DNA from: Phytophthora colocasiae
Taxonomy: Eukaryota; Oomycota; Peronosporomycetes; Peronosporales; Peronosporaceae
Length of the DNA: 64,000 nucleotides
NCBI GenBank assembly: GCA_018806915.1
Contig: JAGKQI010000052.1
Coordinates: 248,001-312,000 of the forward strand
Reading direction: 5' to 3'
The first letter of the stretch is position 1, and every line of letters begins with the position of its first letter. This document shows, piece after piece, positions 40,490-51,120 of this stretch. A program made the position numbers and the translations under genes. A model generated the notes under the pieces. The model was not told where the DNA came from. It was given only the letters and a program-made list of their open reading frames with translations, and did no database searches.

Positions 40490-41431
40490 ATGTGTACACC
40501 AGCGACCTACAAGCACGTAGAAGTATCAGTATGTTACCGGAAGTGGGTGTTCACTTTGGCGGACTACTTCTCCAAGCGATTTTTTCGAGTTTACCCGTTA
40601 TTTGCGTTGGTTATTCTCGTGCTGTGGATGTTACCGGATGAATCGAAGACCCAGTTTTTCCGTGTCGAGCAACCAGAGACTTTCGATCTCTTCAAAGTAT
40701 TGACGTTCGACATTGATCACCGTTACTTTGTGTTGTGGACTCTACCACTGGAGATCGCGTATTATTTCTTCATTCCAGGTTTTGTACTATTCATTCTACG
40801 CTTGAAAAAGTTATGGTGGATTCCATTCATACCAGCCTACGCCTGGATCACGTACGAGGGCTGGTACACAATGCGCTGGAACAATATGCGGCTCTCTGTA
40901 CATTTTCCGACGTTTCTTGCTGGCTCATTGGCTGCTGTGATTCTCGTGAAGTTGGAGAACTGGATAAAAACAAAAAGCTTCGAACCTGGAAACGTTGTAG
41001 TGTACTCGATTCGACTTTTGGAGTATACTGCAGTCTCTCTCCTGTTGAGTCTATCGTTCAAAGGACTCGTGTTCACATGGATACACGCAAACATCGCACC
41101 CGATACACCTGGATTCCCGTTCGTTAGTATCCTTTTAACCGTGGTGTTCGTGATTGAGATACTGTTTCCTTCTGGTCTCTCTACTTTTTTCGAATGGAGT
41201 GCTCTACGCTACTGTGGAAAGGTGAGCTTTTCGCTCTACCTGCTCCACGGATTCGTCGTTTACGCTGACTTCGTAGGCGGAGAGCCTGGCTACTACGATC
41301 GATGGTTCTCTACCTTTGGTCTCACTCTACTATTGGCTACAGTATCCTACCACTTAGTGGAATATCCATCCCAATTACTAGCACAGTATATTTCTACACA
41401 GCTCGTGAAACGAGAAAAGAATATACATTAA
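40490..41431 (+). pseudogene. acyltransferase-3 family membrane protein, N-terminally truncated
   Basis: The 313-residue frame starts with ATG, but homology to its neighbour begins only at YRKWVFTLADYFSKRFFRVYPLF (about residue 16). The first ~110 residues of the family, including DGVRGLAALLVVVQHSH with the probable catalytic His, are absent. The rest has at least six hydrophobic membrane segments (for example LFALVILVLWMLP, LEIAYYFFIPGFVLFIL, SILLTVVFVIEILF) and the family signature GKVSFSLYLLHGFVVY. AT3 enzymes transfer acyl groups to sugars or lipids across membranes. Convergent with a nearly full-length inverted copy. Probably non-functional because the active-site end is missing. Confidence 0.75.
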
Positions 41432-41444
41432 ATTCTTTTTCTGG

Positions 41445-42696
41445 TTAAGCCCAAACTTCTTTTGAGCTGTTGATTGCTCGACCTTTACAAACAATTGCGT
41501 CCATGATGCCAGTCGATCCACGAGTCTCTCGTTTCACGAATTCTTGAGTGAAAAACTGTGCTAGCCGTTGAGAAGGATACTCCACTAAGTGATACGACGC
41601 CGTCGCTAGAAGAATCGTCAAGCCAAATCGTGAGATCATTCGGTCGTAGTAATTCTTCTGACTACTGATCATCTCCGAGTAAATAATGAAGCCGTGTAGA
41701 AGGTAAATGGAGAAACTCACTTTTCCACAGTATCGGAGAGCACTCCACTCGAACATAGTAGAGAGGCCGGAAGGGAAAAGTATCTCAATCACGAGCACCA
41801 CAGACAATAGCACGCTAATGAACGGGAATCCTGGTTGCAGGCGCGATATTTGAGTGGATCCAGTTGAAAACTAGTCCTCCGAAGCTGAGACTCAACATCA
41901 ACGAGAGAGCACAGAACTCCAGTGCTCGGATAGCGTACAACATACCAGGACGAGGTTTAAGTTTGTTTCCTTTCATCCAACTATCCAACTTGATGTAGAT
42001 AACTGCAGCCATTGAGCCGGTAAGAAACGTCGAGAAATGAGGAGATAGAGTCATGTGGTCCCAACGATACACCGCCCAGCCTTGGTACATGCTCCAACCG
42101 TAGGCTGGGACGAAAAGAAACCACCAGAACTTGTTCAACTTCAATACAACCAAGACGAACAGCGGGATGAAGAAGTAGTACGCGATCTCCAGTGGTAGAG
42201 TCCATAATACAAAATAGCGGTGATCAAAGTCGAACATCAATACTTTGAAGAGATCGAAAGTCTCTGGTTGTTCGATCAAGTAGTATCGGCGTTTAGCATC
42301 GTCTGGAAGCAGCCACAGCGTGAAGATAACCAACGCAAATAACGGGTAAACTCGAAAAAATCGCTTGGAGAAATAGTCCGCCAAAGTGAACACCCACTTC
42401 CGGTAACTCGCACCTTGAGCCAGCAATTTGATGCTTTTCTTCATGAATAACATTGTCAATAGCAACGACGAGAGTACGAAGAAGGAGTCGACAGCACAAG
42501 CTCCCAGGTTGAGGTCTTGCATATATTCGTGCGAGTGTTGCACTACTACCAGAAGAGCTGCAAGGCCTCGAACACCGTCGAGAAACAGGATCTTGACTGC
42601 GTTGTTGGGTTGTTCAATAGGCTTCACATTAGACTCACTATCGGCATCTTGAACTAGAAGCCCGACACTTTCAACTGTATCGTCGGGTCGAGTCAT
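41445..42696 (-). pseudogene. acyltransferase-3 family membrane protein, single frameshift
   Basis: Start taken as ATG 42696 (MTRPDDTVESVG); a longer ATG at 42774 is possible. N-terminal FLDGVRGLAALLVVVQHSHEY holds the conserved Arg/His of AT3 proteins. It is followed by VDSFFVLSSLLLTMLF, KRFFRVYPLF and several membrane helices. The frame breaks near 41814: NIAPAT is followed by a stop in one frame and by FPFISVLLSVVLVIEI in the next, where the sister copy has DTPGFPF; this fits loss of one base. The final ~115 residues contain GKVSFSIYLLHGFIIY. It could be a sequencing error, in which case this is a functional gene. Divergent from the first elicitin-like gene. Confidence 0.75.
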
Positions 42697-43039
42697 GAGG
42701 CTTGTGACGGGGTTGGCAAATCGAAAATGTGGTAGAGCTGTGGATTGAAAGTAAAATCGCACTGAAACGAGCATGTGTCGACCAAAATCCGGTGAGCACG
42801 AGCACAGCGGATGGTCAGAAGTTGTGGTGCCAATATTTTTCGTCTTCCCGAACGCCAGAGTCCCGTCAACATGGACCAGTTGAGGTGGTAAGCCATCTGT
42901 CGGAGACTTGTGATCATTTTGAGCCGGGGAAGATTGGAAACCACGTCACACTATGAAGGAGACAAATGATCTCGTTCAACTCGACCTCACCGCAATCTTC
43001 AGAGCATTTCTCCTTTTCCCATTAACTGCACTACCACAG
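42697..43039. promoter_or_regulatory. divergent promoter, acyltransferase and elicitin-like genes
   Basis: Contains gagcatttctcctttt at 43002-43017, matching the oomycete initiator GCTCATTYYNCAWTTT at 13 of 16 positions and lying 22 bp before the elicitin-like ATG at 43040. Confidence 0.65.
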
Positions 43040-43426
43040 ATGAAGCTTTCCAGTGTGTTTCTCCTTGTTGCCTGTCCGTTGGTGGCAGGAATCGAATGTC
43101 CACTCGATGTAAGTGACTCCATCAAAGCTACAATCGACAATGGGAAGATCTTCGAGACGTGTACCTCAACGACTCAAATCCACTCGCTGTTCGACGTGCT
43201 CAAGCTTTCTCAACGTGAATTTCTCCATTTCTGTCGTTCTTCGGAGTGCATCAAGCCAGTGGAGGCTCTGCGGCAAAACATCCCGACCAACTGCCTCATT
43301 ACGTATCATGGATCACCACGTAACTTGTCAGAGGAAGTCTCTGCGTTGTACAACGAGTGTGCGAATGTAGTAAGCGCAGCGGACAAGACAGATGAGGACT
43401 ACGTCTACAGATACTTCCTGGACTAA
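43040..43426 (+). CDS. elicitin-like secreted protein (copy 1)
   Basis: 128 residues from ATG 43040, chosen because it opens a signal peptide (MKLSSVFLLVACPLVAG) and lies just downstream of an initiator. The mature part has six cysteines (IEC, ETC, HFC, SEC, TNC, NEC), the elicitin layout that forms three disulphides around a sterol-binding cavity. Conserved segments: FLHFCRSSECIKPVEAL and LPTNCLITYHG-like NCLITYHGSPRNL. It is longer than the canonical 98-residue elicitin and has a short acidic C-terminal end (DKTDEDYVYRYFLD), so it belongs with the elicitin-like (ELI/ELL) proteins. The family carries sterols, and its members can be recognised by plants as conserved patterns. Tail-to-tail with a second copy. 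Confidence 0.88.
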   Translation: MKLSSVFLLVACPLVAGIECPLDVSDSIKATIDNGKIFETCTSTTQIHSLFDVLKLSQREFLHFCRSSECIKPVEALRQNIPTNCLITYHGSPRNLSEEVSALYNECANVVSAADKTDEDYVYRYFLD

Positions 43427-43519
43427 GTCTATTCTCTAGCTATGCAATCTTAAATCTAACTGTATTTCTGAATGATTCAAAGCTTCATCCTAACGAAATC
43501 ACTGCATTAAGCACGTGTA

Positions 43520-43942
43520 TTAGTCCAGAAAGTATCTGTAAACGTAGTCCTCGTCGGTCTTGTCCGCTGCGCCTACTACCTTCGCACATTCGTTGTACAA
43601 CGTTGAGACTTCTGCAGAGATGTTTTGTGGCGATCCATGGTATGTGATGAGACAGTCTGTCGGGATAGAGCTAAGTAGAGTCTCTACTGGTTTAATACAG
43701 GTAGGGACTCGGCAGAAGAGCAGGAAAGCTTGTTCGGGTAGATGCAGGACGTCCAAAAAAGACTCTGTTCCAAGACGGACCCCAGACCTAGTACCAGCAC
43801 AGGTACTGAAAAGTGTTTTGTCGTCCAGTGACGCCTTGATGGGGTTGCTGACAGTGTTCGAGCACTCTGTCGATGTCACCGACGACAAGGTACATTCAAA
43901 AAGTAGGAAAACCGTGGCCGATCTGACGATTGAGTTGGTCAT
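43520..43942 (-). CDS. elicitin-like secreted protein (copy 2)
   Basis: 140 residues with a signal peptide (VFLLFECTLSSVTST) and six mature cysteines (TEC, STC, LFC, PTC, TDC, NEC). Compared with copy 1 it has an extra ~10-residue insert after the second Cys region (AGTRSGVRLGTES). The C-terminal third is almost the same as copy 1 (CLITYHGSP, LYNECAKVVGAADKTDEDYVYRYFLD in part), so the pair arose by inverted duplication. Start ATG at 43942 with an initiator 26 bp upstream; a Copia element begins 104 bp upstream of the ATG, so most of the upstream promoter is displaced. Confidence 0.88.
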   Translation of the reverse strand: MTNSIVRSATVFLLFECTLSSVTSTECSNTVSNPIKASLDDKTLFSTCAGTRSGVRLGTESFLDVLHLPEQAFLLFCRVPTCIKPVETLLSSIPTDCLITYHGSPQNISAEVSTLYNECAKVVGAADKTDEDYVYRYFLD

Positions 43943-43967
43943 GATAGAGATTTGTTGTTCACACCGA

Positions 43968-43983
43968 AAAAGGAAGAATGACT
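43968..43983 (-). promoter_or_regulatory. oomycete initiator element of elicitin-like copy 2
   Basis: On the minus strand AGTCATTCTTCCTTTT matches GCTCATTYYNCAWTTT at 13 of 16 positions, 26 bp before the ATG. It lies between the gene and the Copia insertion, which starts 63 bp further upstream. Confidence 0.65.
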
Positions 43984-44046
43984 GGAAGGTGTGCTGCTTC
44001 CAGAGCTCGAACTATTTACTGTACCCACACCATACCCGCTGTTCGA

Positions 44047-44323
44047 TGTTGAGGTTAGGGCTCGTTCATAGGGACCACCTCTACACCGTGTCTTCTATAA
44101 AATAATAATGAAGAGACACGGTACTTTTGACTCTAATAAATTATGTGCTAAAATGTCTGTGACATCAGTACGATGAATGGTAGAGGCGATTCTAGACTAC
44201 GTTTCTGAATGCCGCATACTATTTTCTAGTGAGTAGCTATCTACTTTCTTAAACATTAATCTTACTTCTTCTTTTCTCTCTTCTACCCTACTTCCTTCAA
44301 GCTGCGCCCAAGTTCCCGCAACA
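44047..44323 (+). repeat. Copia-1 5' LTR
   Basis: 277 bp, TGTTGAGG...CCGCAACA, matching the reassembled 3' LTR with one substitution (cataggga/catagtga) and two 1-base length differences in T and C runs. Confidence 0.93.
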
Positions 44324-44465
44324 GGTCATGAGCCCTCAGCAAGCCTCAAGTGACGACTTCCCGACTCTCTGGAGCTAAGAACTTTGACGTCTGGAAGGCC
44401 CGAGTCAGGGGTGCATCACTCGATGGCAAACATCTGCTCCGGTTTCGTCACCAAGAAGGACTACA

Positions 44466-45575
44466 ATGGGGTCAGTGAAGACGAAGATGAAGACTCTGAC
44501 GACGACCTGGCTGGAGTCCGACGGCGACGAAGCTGCCAAGCCAAGTTCTCCGGCCGGAATCGACTCGGATGAGGTCGACTTCGAGGACAGCTCAGATGAG
44601 CTGCAGCCCAGCGACGACGACGACACTCCGCCATCAAAGAAAACCAAGCGCGCGGATCTTCCCATCGTTCGCCCGTTTGCTGAGCGCGACGCCAGCCGGG
44701 ATCGCAAACAAGTCAAGCGACGCAAGCCTACCCCGCCGTCTGCTAGACACCTTCGTCGTATGGAAGCGCAAACCAAGGCTTTCCTGATGAAGACGATGGA
44801 TGATACTCATATCCGTCTTGTCAAGAACCTGACAACGGCCTTCGACATCTTTCAGGCCATCTGTACCAAGTACGAGGTGCGGCCTTTCATGGCGACCCCT
44901 ACTTCATCCAGCACTTCCTCATGGAGATCAAGTATGAAGAAGGCGGTGATCTGACCAGCTTCTTCCTTGAGCTGGAAAACGCGATGAAAGCCGCGTCTGA
45001 AGCAAACTGAGTCTCCCTTGACCGATGGGCAGAAGTCATTATACCTGTTCCACCTGATGCCAAAGACTTGGAAGGATGATCTCCGAGTTTGGAAAGGTGT
45101 GCGGAAGTATATCCCGCACGATGAACTCAAGATGAGTATTGAGACCAAGGTTCGCGAGATCCAAGCTCAAGAACGTTACAGCCGCATCAAAGGGACACCT
45201 GAGAGTCAAGCAACTCAGGCTGAACGGGCTCTCATTGCTCCTTCTCAGGATTCCGCGTTGGCCGCTCAAGCATCTGTCCCAGTTGACGTCTGCAGCTACT
45301 GTCAGAAACCACGTCACAACATCCGTCAGTGCCGTACTCTGCAGAAGGACTTACGTGATGGATGTGTCAAGGCAGGCACTGTTCTTCCTGCCAACTTCGA
45401 GTTACGAGGTCCCAACAACTACCGGTCACATCCTTACAACAACAACAACCAAGGGCGATCTGGACGTGGAGGTGGATCAACGCACCAAAATGGTCGCGGC
45501 GGTCGTGGTGGTGGACGTGGCCGCGGTAACTACGGTGGAAATCGCAACAACGGCAACAACAACGGCAACAAATAA
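44466..45575 (+). pseudogene. Copia-1 gag in broken frames
   Basis: The 44466-44954 frame is acidic, then basic (EDSSDELQPSDDDDTPPSKKTKR), and enters the gag core KTMDDTHIRLVKNLTTAFDIFQAI. The 45018-45575 frame carries LFHLMPKTWKDDLRVWKG and a zinc knuckle CSYCQKPRHNIRQC (C-x2-C-x4-H-x4-C) and ends in an Asn/Gly/Arg-rich RNA-binding tail. A frameshift separates them near 44890-45010. The role is nucleocapsid formation. Confidence 0.75.
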
Positions 45576-45630
45576 CGGAAACAACAACGGCAACAACAAC
45601 AACGGCAACAACAACAACAAATCCTCTCGT
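45430..45630 (+). repeat. AAC-rich low-complexity tract in Copia-1 gag
   Basis: Repeated aac and ggcaacaac units encode Asn/Gly runs. Slippage in this tract is the likely cause of the gag/pol frame change near 45575. Confidence 0.8.
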
Positions 45631-47967
45631 CGCGATGAAGGTGGATACGACCAGTCACGCCGCAAAGAGACCCTGATTGCAGTTGTGTCGAATGTACAAA
45701 CGGCTGCATCCGCTATCAGTCTCACGGCGCAACCTAGCCAGGACTTTGATTTCAGCTGGACGATTGACTCAGGTTGCAGCAGCCACGTCGCGCAACATGT
45801 GGAATGGTTCAAGACTAAAACACCTGCAAGCGGAGGCATCACTGTCGGTGGAAAATCGCAAGTCCCCATCGAGGCTATTGGTACTGTAGAGCTCCAGATC
45901 ACGGACTCCAAGGGCCAACTGCGGACGCTCACACTTCACGATGTCCTCCTTGCGCCGAAACTGCAGTACAACCTGCTGTCAGTCGCTGCCGCTGTCGACG
46001 ATGACTTCCGTTTTGGCTTTAAACGTACTATGTGTACTGTCCAAACAAACCACCGCTTCTCGATCAAGGCGATGAAATCCGCGACATCGAAGCTCTATCA
46101 ATTCGAAGCCTCTCCACTGCCGAAGGCCGAAGCTCACGTGGCTACCACAGGTAAGCCGACTCGACTCATGCTACTACACAAACGTCTTGGTCATCCTAAC
46201 ATCCGTGTTTTACAGGCACTCACTAAAGACCAAGCTCTTCATGGACTGGATGCACCAGCTGTAGTTAGACCAGATTCTTTCTTTTGCACAGCATGTACTT
46301 ACGCGAAGTCACACCGCGCTCCTTTTCCATCCAATAGACATGTTGAACGCTCTACTAGCCCCTTACATAAAGTTCACTCTGATATTTGTGGCCCTCTTCC
46401 CGTCCCAAGCCTTGGTGGCTGCCGCTACTTCGTCGTATTCATTGACGACTTCAGTCGCTACATGTTTACCTATCATATGAAGGCACGTAGTGAACTCTAC
46501 TCATGCTACAAAGACTTTCGCATGAAAGCTTTGAATATATTCCGAAGTGATGTTCATACTCTTGAATATCTCTTGCCACCACCGGATGTGGACATCCAGG
46601 CCTTGCAGGCTGACAACGCTAAAGAGTACGAGAAACTGGGACGCGTTATTTTTTCTAAGTATGGAACGCACGCTCAATTTACCAATGCTTATACACCACA
46701 ACAGAATGGTGTTGCGGAACGCCGCATGCGCACAATCATGGAACGTGTACGAGCGCTACTGTTAGATGCCTCGCTCCCCAACCTCTGGGCAGAATGTGTT
46801 ATACATGTTACGACACTCCTCAACATGACACCAAGCGCTAACACACAGGATTGCACACCGTTTGAGTTGTGGTACAATCGAAAGCCGACTGTTCAATATC
46901 TGAAAGTGTTTGGGTGTGCTGCGTATGTCCATATCAACGACATCTACAGGGACAAACTTGATCCCCGTGCCAAACTGTGTATCTATCTCGGAATTCCCGA
47001 GCACAAGAAAGGCTATCGACTCATGGACGTCAGAACCCATGGTGTCGTTTACAGTCGAGATGTGGTTTTCAATGAGATTGACTTTCCGACTATTGAAAAT
47101 ATTGAGGTAACGTCGGGACCGCTCCAGCTACCGGATCACCTAACTGAAGCGCCTATTATTGCTGACGAACTTCCGGCATTTGTTCCATCGGAAACACAAG
47201 CCTATCCATCCCAGCCTGAATCTCCAGGTAACTCAGTTGTAGCTGCATCTACTTCCGCTTCGAACCAGCTTCCTTCTCTTGGGGAGGCTCTGGAACGTGG
47301 CGTCTTGACATACTCTTTTGTTACGGAGACGCCGTCACAACCGTCGACCACAAGTGTAAAACGCCCACGGTATGACGAAGAAATCGATCTAGGCGCGTTA
47401 AATTCCCTTGAAGACATCCAGGAAGTAGAGGAACGCACATGTCTTGTTCTTAGCCTACTTGCAATTCGTCATGTGCCGGAACCAAAAACGTACCATGCGG
47501 CGATGCGCTCGTCTTACGCGAATAAGTGGCACGCAGCTGCTGACTCGGAATACCAGTCCCTAATGACCAACCAGACGTGGATCCTGGTACCTCCTCCCAA
47601 TAACCGCAAAGTACTCCAAAACCGGTGGGTCTTTGTTGTTAAATACACTGGCTCAGGAGAAATCGATCGCTTTAAAGCTCGGTTAGTTATCAAAGGCTTC
47701 TTACAGCGATATGGCGTTGATTACGATGAGATATTTGCCCTTGTCATCCGTATGGAAGTCCTACGCCTGCTACTAACGATTGCAGCTCTTCTTGATTTTG
47801 AAATTCACCAGATGGATGTCAAGACAGCGTTTCTCAACGGAACCCTTGACGAGGAAATATATATGAAACAACCAGAAGGGTTTGTAGTTCCTGGAAAGGA
47901 AGGCCTCGTTTGTAAACTTCTCAAAAGTCTTTACGGTCTCAAACAGGCACCTCGTATCTGGTATTAA
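45600..47967 (+). pseudogene. Copia-1 pol: protease, integrase, reverse transcriptase (truncated by stop)
   Basis: The meaningful part starts after the Asn-rich tract. Protease: WTIDSGCSSHVAQ. Pre-integrase: LLHKRLGHPNIRVL with a CTACTYAKSHRAPF zinc part. Integrase core: HSDICGPLPV, FVVFIDDFSRYMF, LQADNAKEYEKLG and TPQQNGVAERRMRTIMERVR. RT: NRWVFVVKYTGSGEIDRFKARLV, YGVDYDEIFA, HQMDVKTAFLNGTLDEEIYMKQPEGF and KSLYGLKQAPRIWY. A TAA at 47965-47967 replaces the Lys/Arg codon normally after the WY motif. About 790 residues are intact. Confidence 0.88.
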
Positions 47968-49028
47968 ACCTTGTCCGCTTTCTTGGAAAGCCTTGGATTC
48001 CACAAACTGATTAAATATCGATGTGTTTTTCATGGCAACACTCGAAGGCGAGACATGTTACGTAGCAGTCTATGTTGATGACTAACTGATCATTGCACCA
48101 ACTGTCAACCTCGTATGTCAGATCAAATCTGCCTTGAACAAAAGATTCTCAATGACAGATTTAGGGGAGGTGAAGTACATTCTCGGCTGGTCAATCGAAC
48201 GAAACCGCGAAGCCCGAACGATATTTATCCACCAACGCAAGTATGCACGCACAGTGTTAGATCGCTTTAAAAACCTTGTAACATATCCAGTGGCAACTCC
48301 ATCAGACCGTAATGCCAAACTTACAACTCAAATGCAAACCAAAGACACAACTTGAAAAAGAGCAAATGGAAGGTATTCCCTACCGTGAAGTTGTAGGTAG
48401 TGTCATGTATCTCATGGTTGGCACAAGACCCGATCTAGCATTCTACATGCGCGATGTCAGCCAATTCCTTGCTAATCCTGGACAGGAACATTGGAAAGCA
48501 GTGATTAGAGGGCTTAAGTACCTCTCAGGTACAGACGACCTTGGTCTCTTACTGGGAGGGTCAAAGTTGGTCAATGCAGCAAACCTTGCAGACCACCTCA
48601 CGGCGTACACTGATTCAGACTATGCCAATTGCCCTGACACAAGACGCTCTGTTGGTGGCTACATCACTATGGTAGACCACAGCCCAATCTCCTGGCTTTC
48701 GAGGAAGCACCACACAGTTGTGCTCTCGACAACAGAAGCAGAATACATTGCACTATGTCACTGCATGCAGGAGTTGATTTTCCTTAAGCTACTTCTCAAA
48801 GAACTTGGATTCTTAACCTCAAAAGCAGTCAAGATTCAAGAAGACAACCAAAGCTGTATTAAGATCTCAAATAATCCAGAACTACACGGGAGATCAAAGC
48901 ACATTGATATTCGATATCATTTTGTACAAGAGAAGGTTGAGCGACATGAATTTAGTATTGTATACTGCAATACCAAAGCGATGGTAGCAGATATTTTTAC
49001 TAAAGCCCTTGATAAGCGCCAATTTTGA
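47968..49028 (+). pseudogene. Copia-1 reverse transcriptase C-terminus and RNase H
   Basis: Protein continues beyond the stop: TLSAFLESLGFHKL, then the catalytic YVAVYVDD followed at once by an in-frame TAA (about 48083), DLGEVKYILGWSIERN, and from 48312 the RNase H part (GTRPDLAFYMRDVSQF, YTDSDYANCPDTRRSVGGY, STTEAEYIAL, VADIFTKALDKRQF). A further frameshift lies near 48310. RNase H ends at 49028. Confidence 0.85.
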
Positions 49029-50550
49029 GACTTAAGAAACAAGTTAGGTATGCACTCTCTTGCTAAACTTAACAGTTAAGCCTACTTTAAAATACACGAT
49101 AAATTTCATCATTCATATATTACTTCACAACTTATAAAGAGTCACGTAGTAACATGAGTTTTTCCCTTTAAGAGCTTTAACAGTAAAAGGTTTTCTCATT
49201 TACTTACGGTAAGGTTTTCTACTCAAAGAGTTTTCCCTGGCACACAGCCGCCAAATTTACATTTACTTTTACACAAAACAAAACGTGAAGAAACAAGAAT
49301 GAAAATATATTTAGAATTTAATCAAAAAGTACAACCGCTGACGAACTGGACAAAGTCGTTTCTGCGACCTCCATTGACCTACTTGTCGACAAATTTACAG
49401 CGTCCTCAAAATCCGTCCTCAACAAGCAGTTAATACGGACACTTCTTACGTCGACGCTGTCGCTCAGTTATGGACCCTTTTGGCAAAAGGTGGCCGGTGG
49501 TCGACGGGATTGAATGCTGCGTCGAAATTCGGCACTGTTAATGCCGTAGTCGTTGACTCGGTGTATGTAGATGGACTTGTAGCAGATGAAAAACCTGCTC
49601 CGAGGTCGAAATCGAGCCTGTAGTTGTCTCCGTAACCGTAGCCATTCTTGATGTACCAGTTGGATTGAAACTTGTAAAAGTTGCCTTTGAAATATATTCC
49701 ATAGTTGCTACAGTCCTTACGGGCAACCTGTGCTGACCGATGCATGATCTCTGAAGCTGGCGTTTAATAACTGAGCCCCAGACCAATCTGCACGGTCACC
49801 ACGGTCACCAGTACGGTACAGTAGGTTGTACGAAGTGCCGAGCTCTGGAAATGCTGCACAGGGTCGAATGGCTCTCTTCCCCTTACGCTGGCGTAGTTCT
49901 TCAGACGCAGGAGACGCTGGACTGGCCCCAGGAGCTTATGTACTTGACTTGGAAACGCTGTGCACGCTGAGGAAGGGCTGTGCACGCTGAGGAAGGGCTG
50001 AGCACGCTGAGGAAGGGCTGTGATGCTTCGGAGTGAGATGAATTGAAAATGAGCTCTACAGTCTTTCATAACATAGCAAGTAGCCTTTGCCTAACTGCAG
50101 AGAGCACGTGGAGACCTGATGGCACCTTTTTAACATGCGTTTCTTAAACGCTTGGCCTCTGTAGATGTAGTAGCCTACGTTGCCACGCACGTGCAGATAA
50201 GACAACCACATGTATTATATAACTTCAACAATTGTACCCTCATAATTTATGACTGTCAAAACTAATTTGTTTTGAACATTTGGCTCACTTTCTATTCTGC
50301 CACCTGGTGCACAGGTGGCCAAATGATGATTTTGACTCCGCCTCGCCAGAAAACCACCCTGGCGAGGAGAGTCCAAATCCGGTCTCCGTTTGGCCGTAGG
50401 GCCTCTAGGAGCTTCAAAAACGAAAAAAGCTTGATTTCGTGTAGCCATTTTGTGGATTGACTGAACACTTTTAACAGGGTTTTAACAGACCAATCAAAAC
50501 ACGTATATTTTATTATCCAATGATGTTCCCTGATGTCGATCCAGGGAGGC
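49029..50550. other. unexplained 1.5-kb stretch between Copia-1 RNase H and 3' LTR
   Basis: Copia elements normally end soon after RNase H. Here 1.5 kb follows: an AT-rich part to about 49330; minus-strand frames at 50069-49764 and 49745-49464 (the second with NWYIKNGYGYGDNYRLDF, no family recognised); a 20-bp tandem repeat; and an AT-rich part with a hairpin (cctcgccag/ctggcgagg, near 50341-50367). It could be a captured host fragment or a further decayed insertion. The polypurine tract ccagggaggc abuts the 3' LTR. Confidence 0.45.
49961..50020 (+). repeat. 20-bp tandem repeat, three copies
   Basis: Unit tgcacgctgaggaagggctg at 49961, 49981 and 50001; the third copy differs at its first base. 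Confidence 0.9.
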
Positions 50551-50658
50551 TGTTGAGGTTAGGGCTCGTTCATAGTGACCACCTCTACACCGTGTCTTCT
50601 ATAAAATAATAATGAAGAGACACGGTACTTTTGACTCTAATAAATTATGTGCTAAAAT

Positions 50659-51120
50659 AGAGACTTTCAGAAGCCCCGGAAAATGAAAATCACGTAGTGA
50701 AAAACACGTGGCAGGATACCGCTTTTTGACTAAGGGTTTTCGGTACGAAAGGCCGCTTCAGGTTTACCGGGAAAAATAAACCCGTGACAAAATCACGTAG
50801 TCTTCCCCAATAGAGGCAGCCTTAGACATCAATGGCACTCTTCCACTACCAGCTCTTCACTCTCATGAGCCTCACACAGCTCATAAGCGCATGGCCCGCT
50901 CATTCGGGTAGATATTCCATCCGGGCCTTTCATTAGGACGGGCATCCGAGGCCTGCAGCTTCCGCACTGAAATCCGGTATCGTTACCCCGTAGCAAGGGT
51001 GCTCGGCACGGGATTTCGGAATCGAAAAACACGTGGGAGGGGTCGCGCTAAAAATAGATGGCTGCGCTACGTGATTATGACTACGGGTTTTTGCAATTTC
51101 CGGGGCTTCTGAAAGCCTCT
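50659..51120. mobile_element. MITE-1: 462-bp element with 24-bp terminal inverted repeats
   Basis: Ends agagactttcagaagccccg and its reverse complement (one mismatch, gaaagcctct). Flanked by AAT at 50656-50658 and 51121-51123, a 3-bp target duplication confirmed by the empty site in the 5' LTR. It contains cacgtagtgaaaaacacgtgg-like subterminal repeats but no coding frame. The 3-bp duplication points to a PIF/Harbinger-like source, although the usual TWA target is not matched exactly. Confidence 0.88.
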
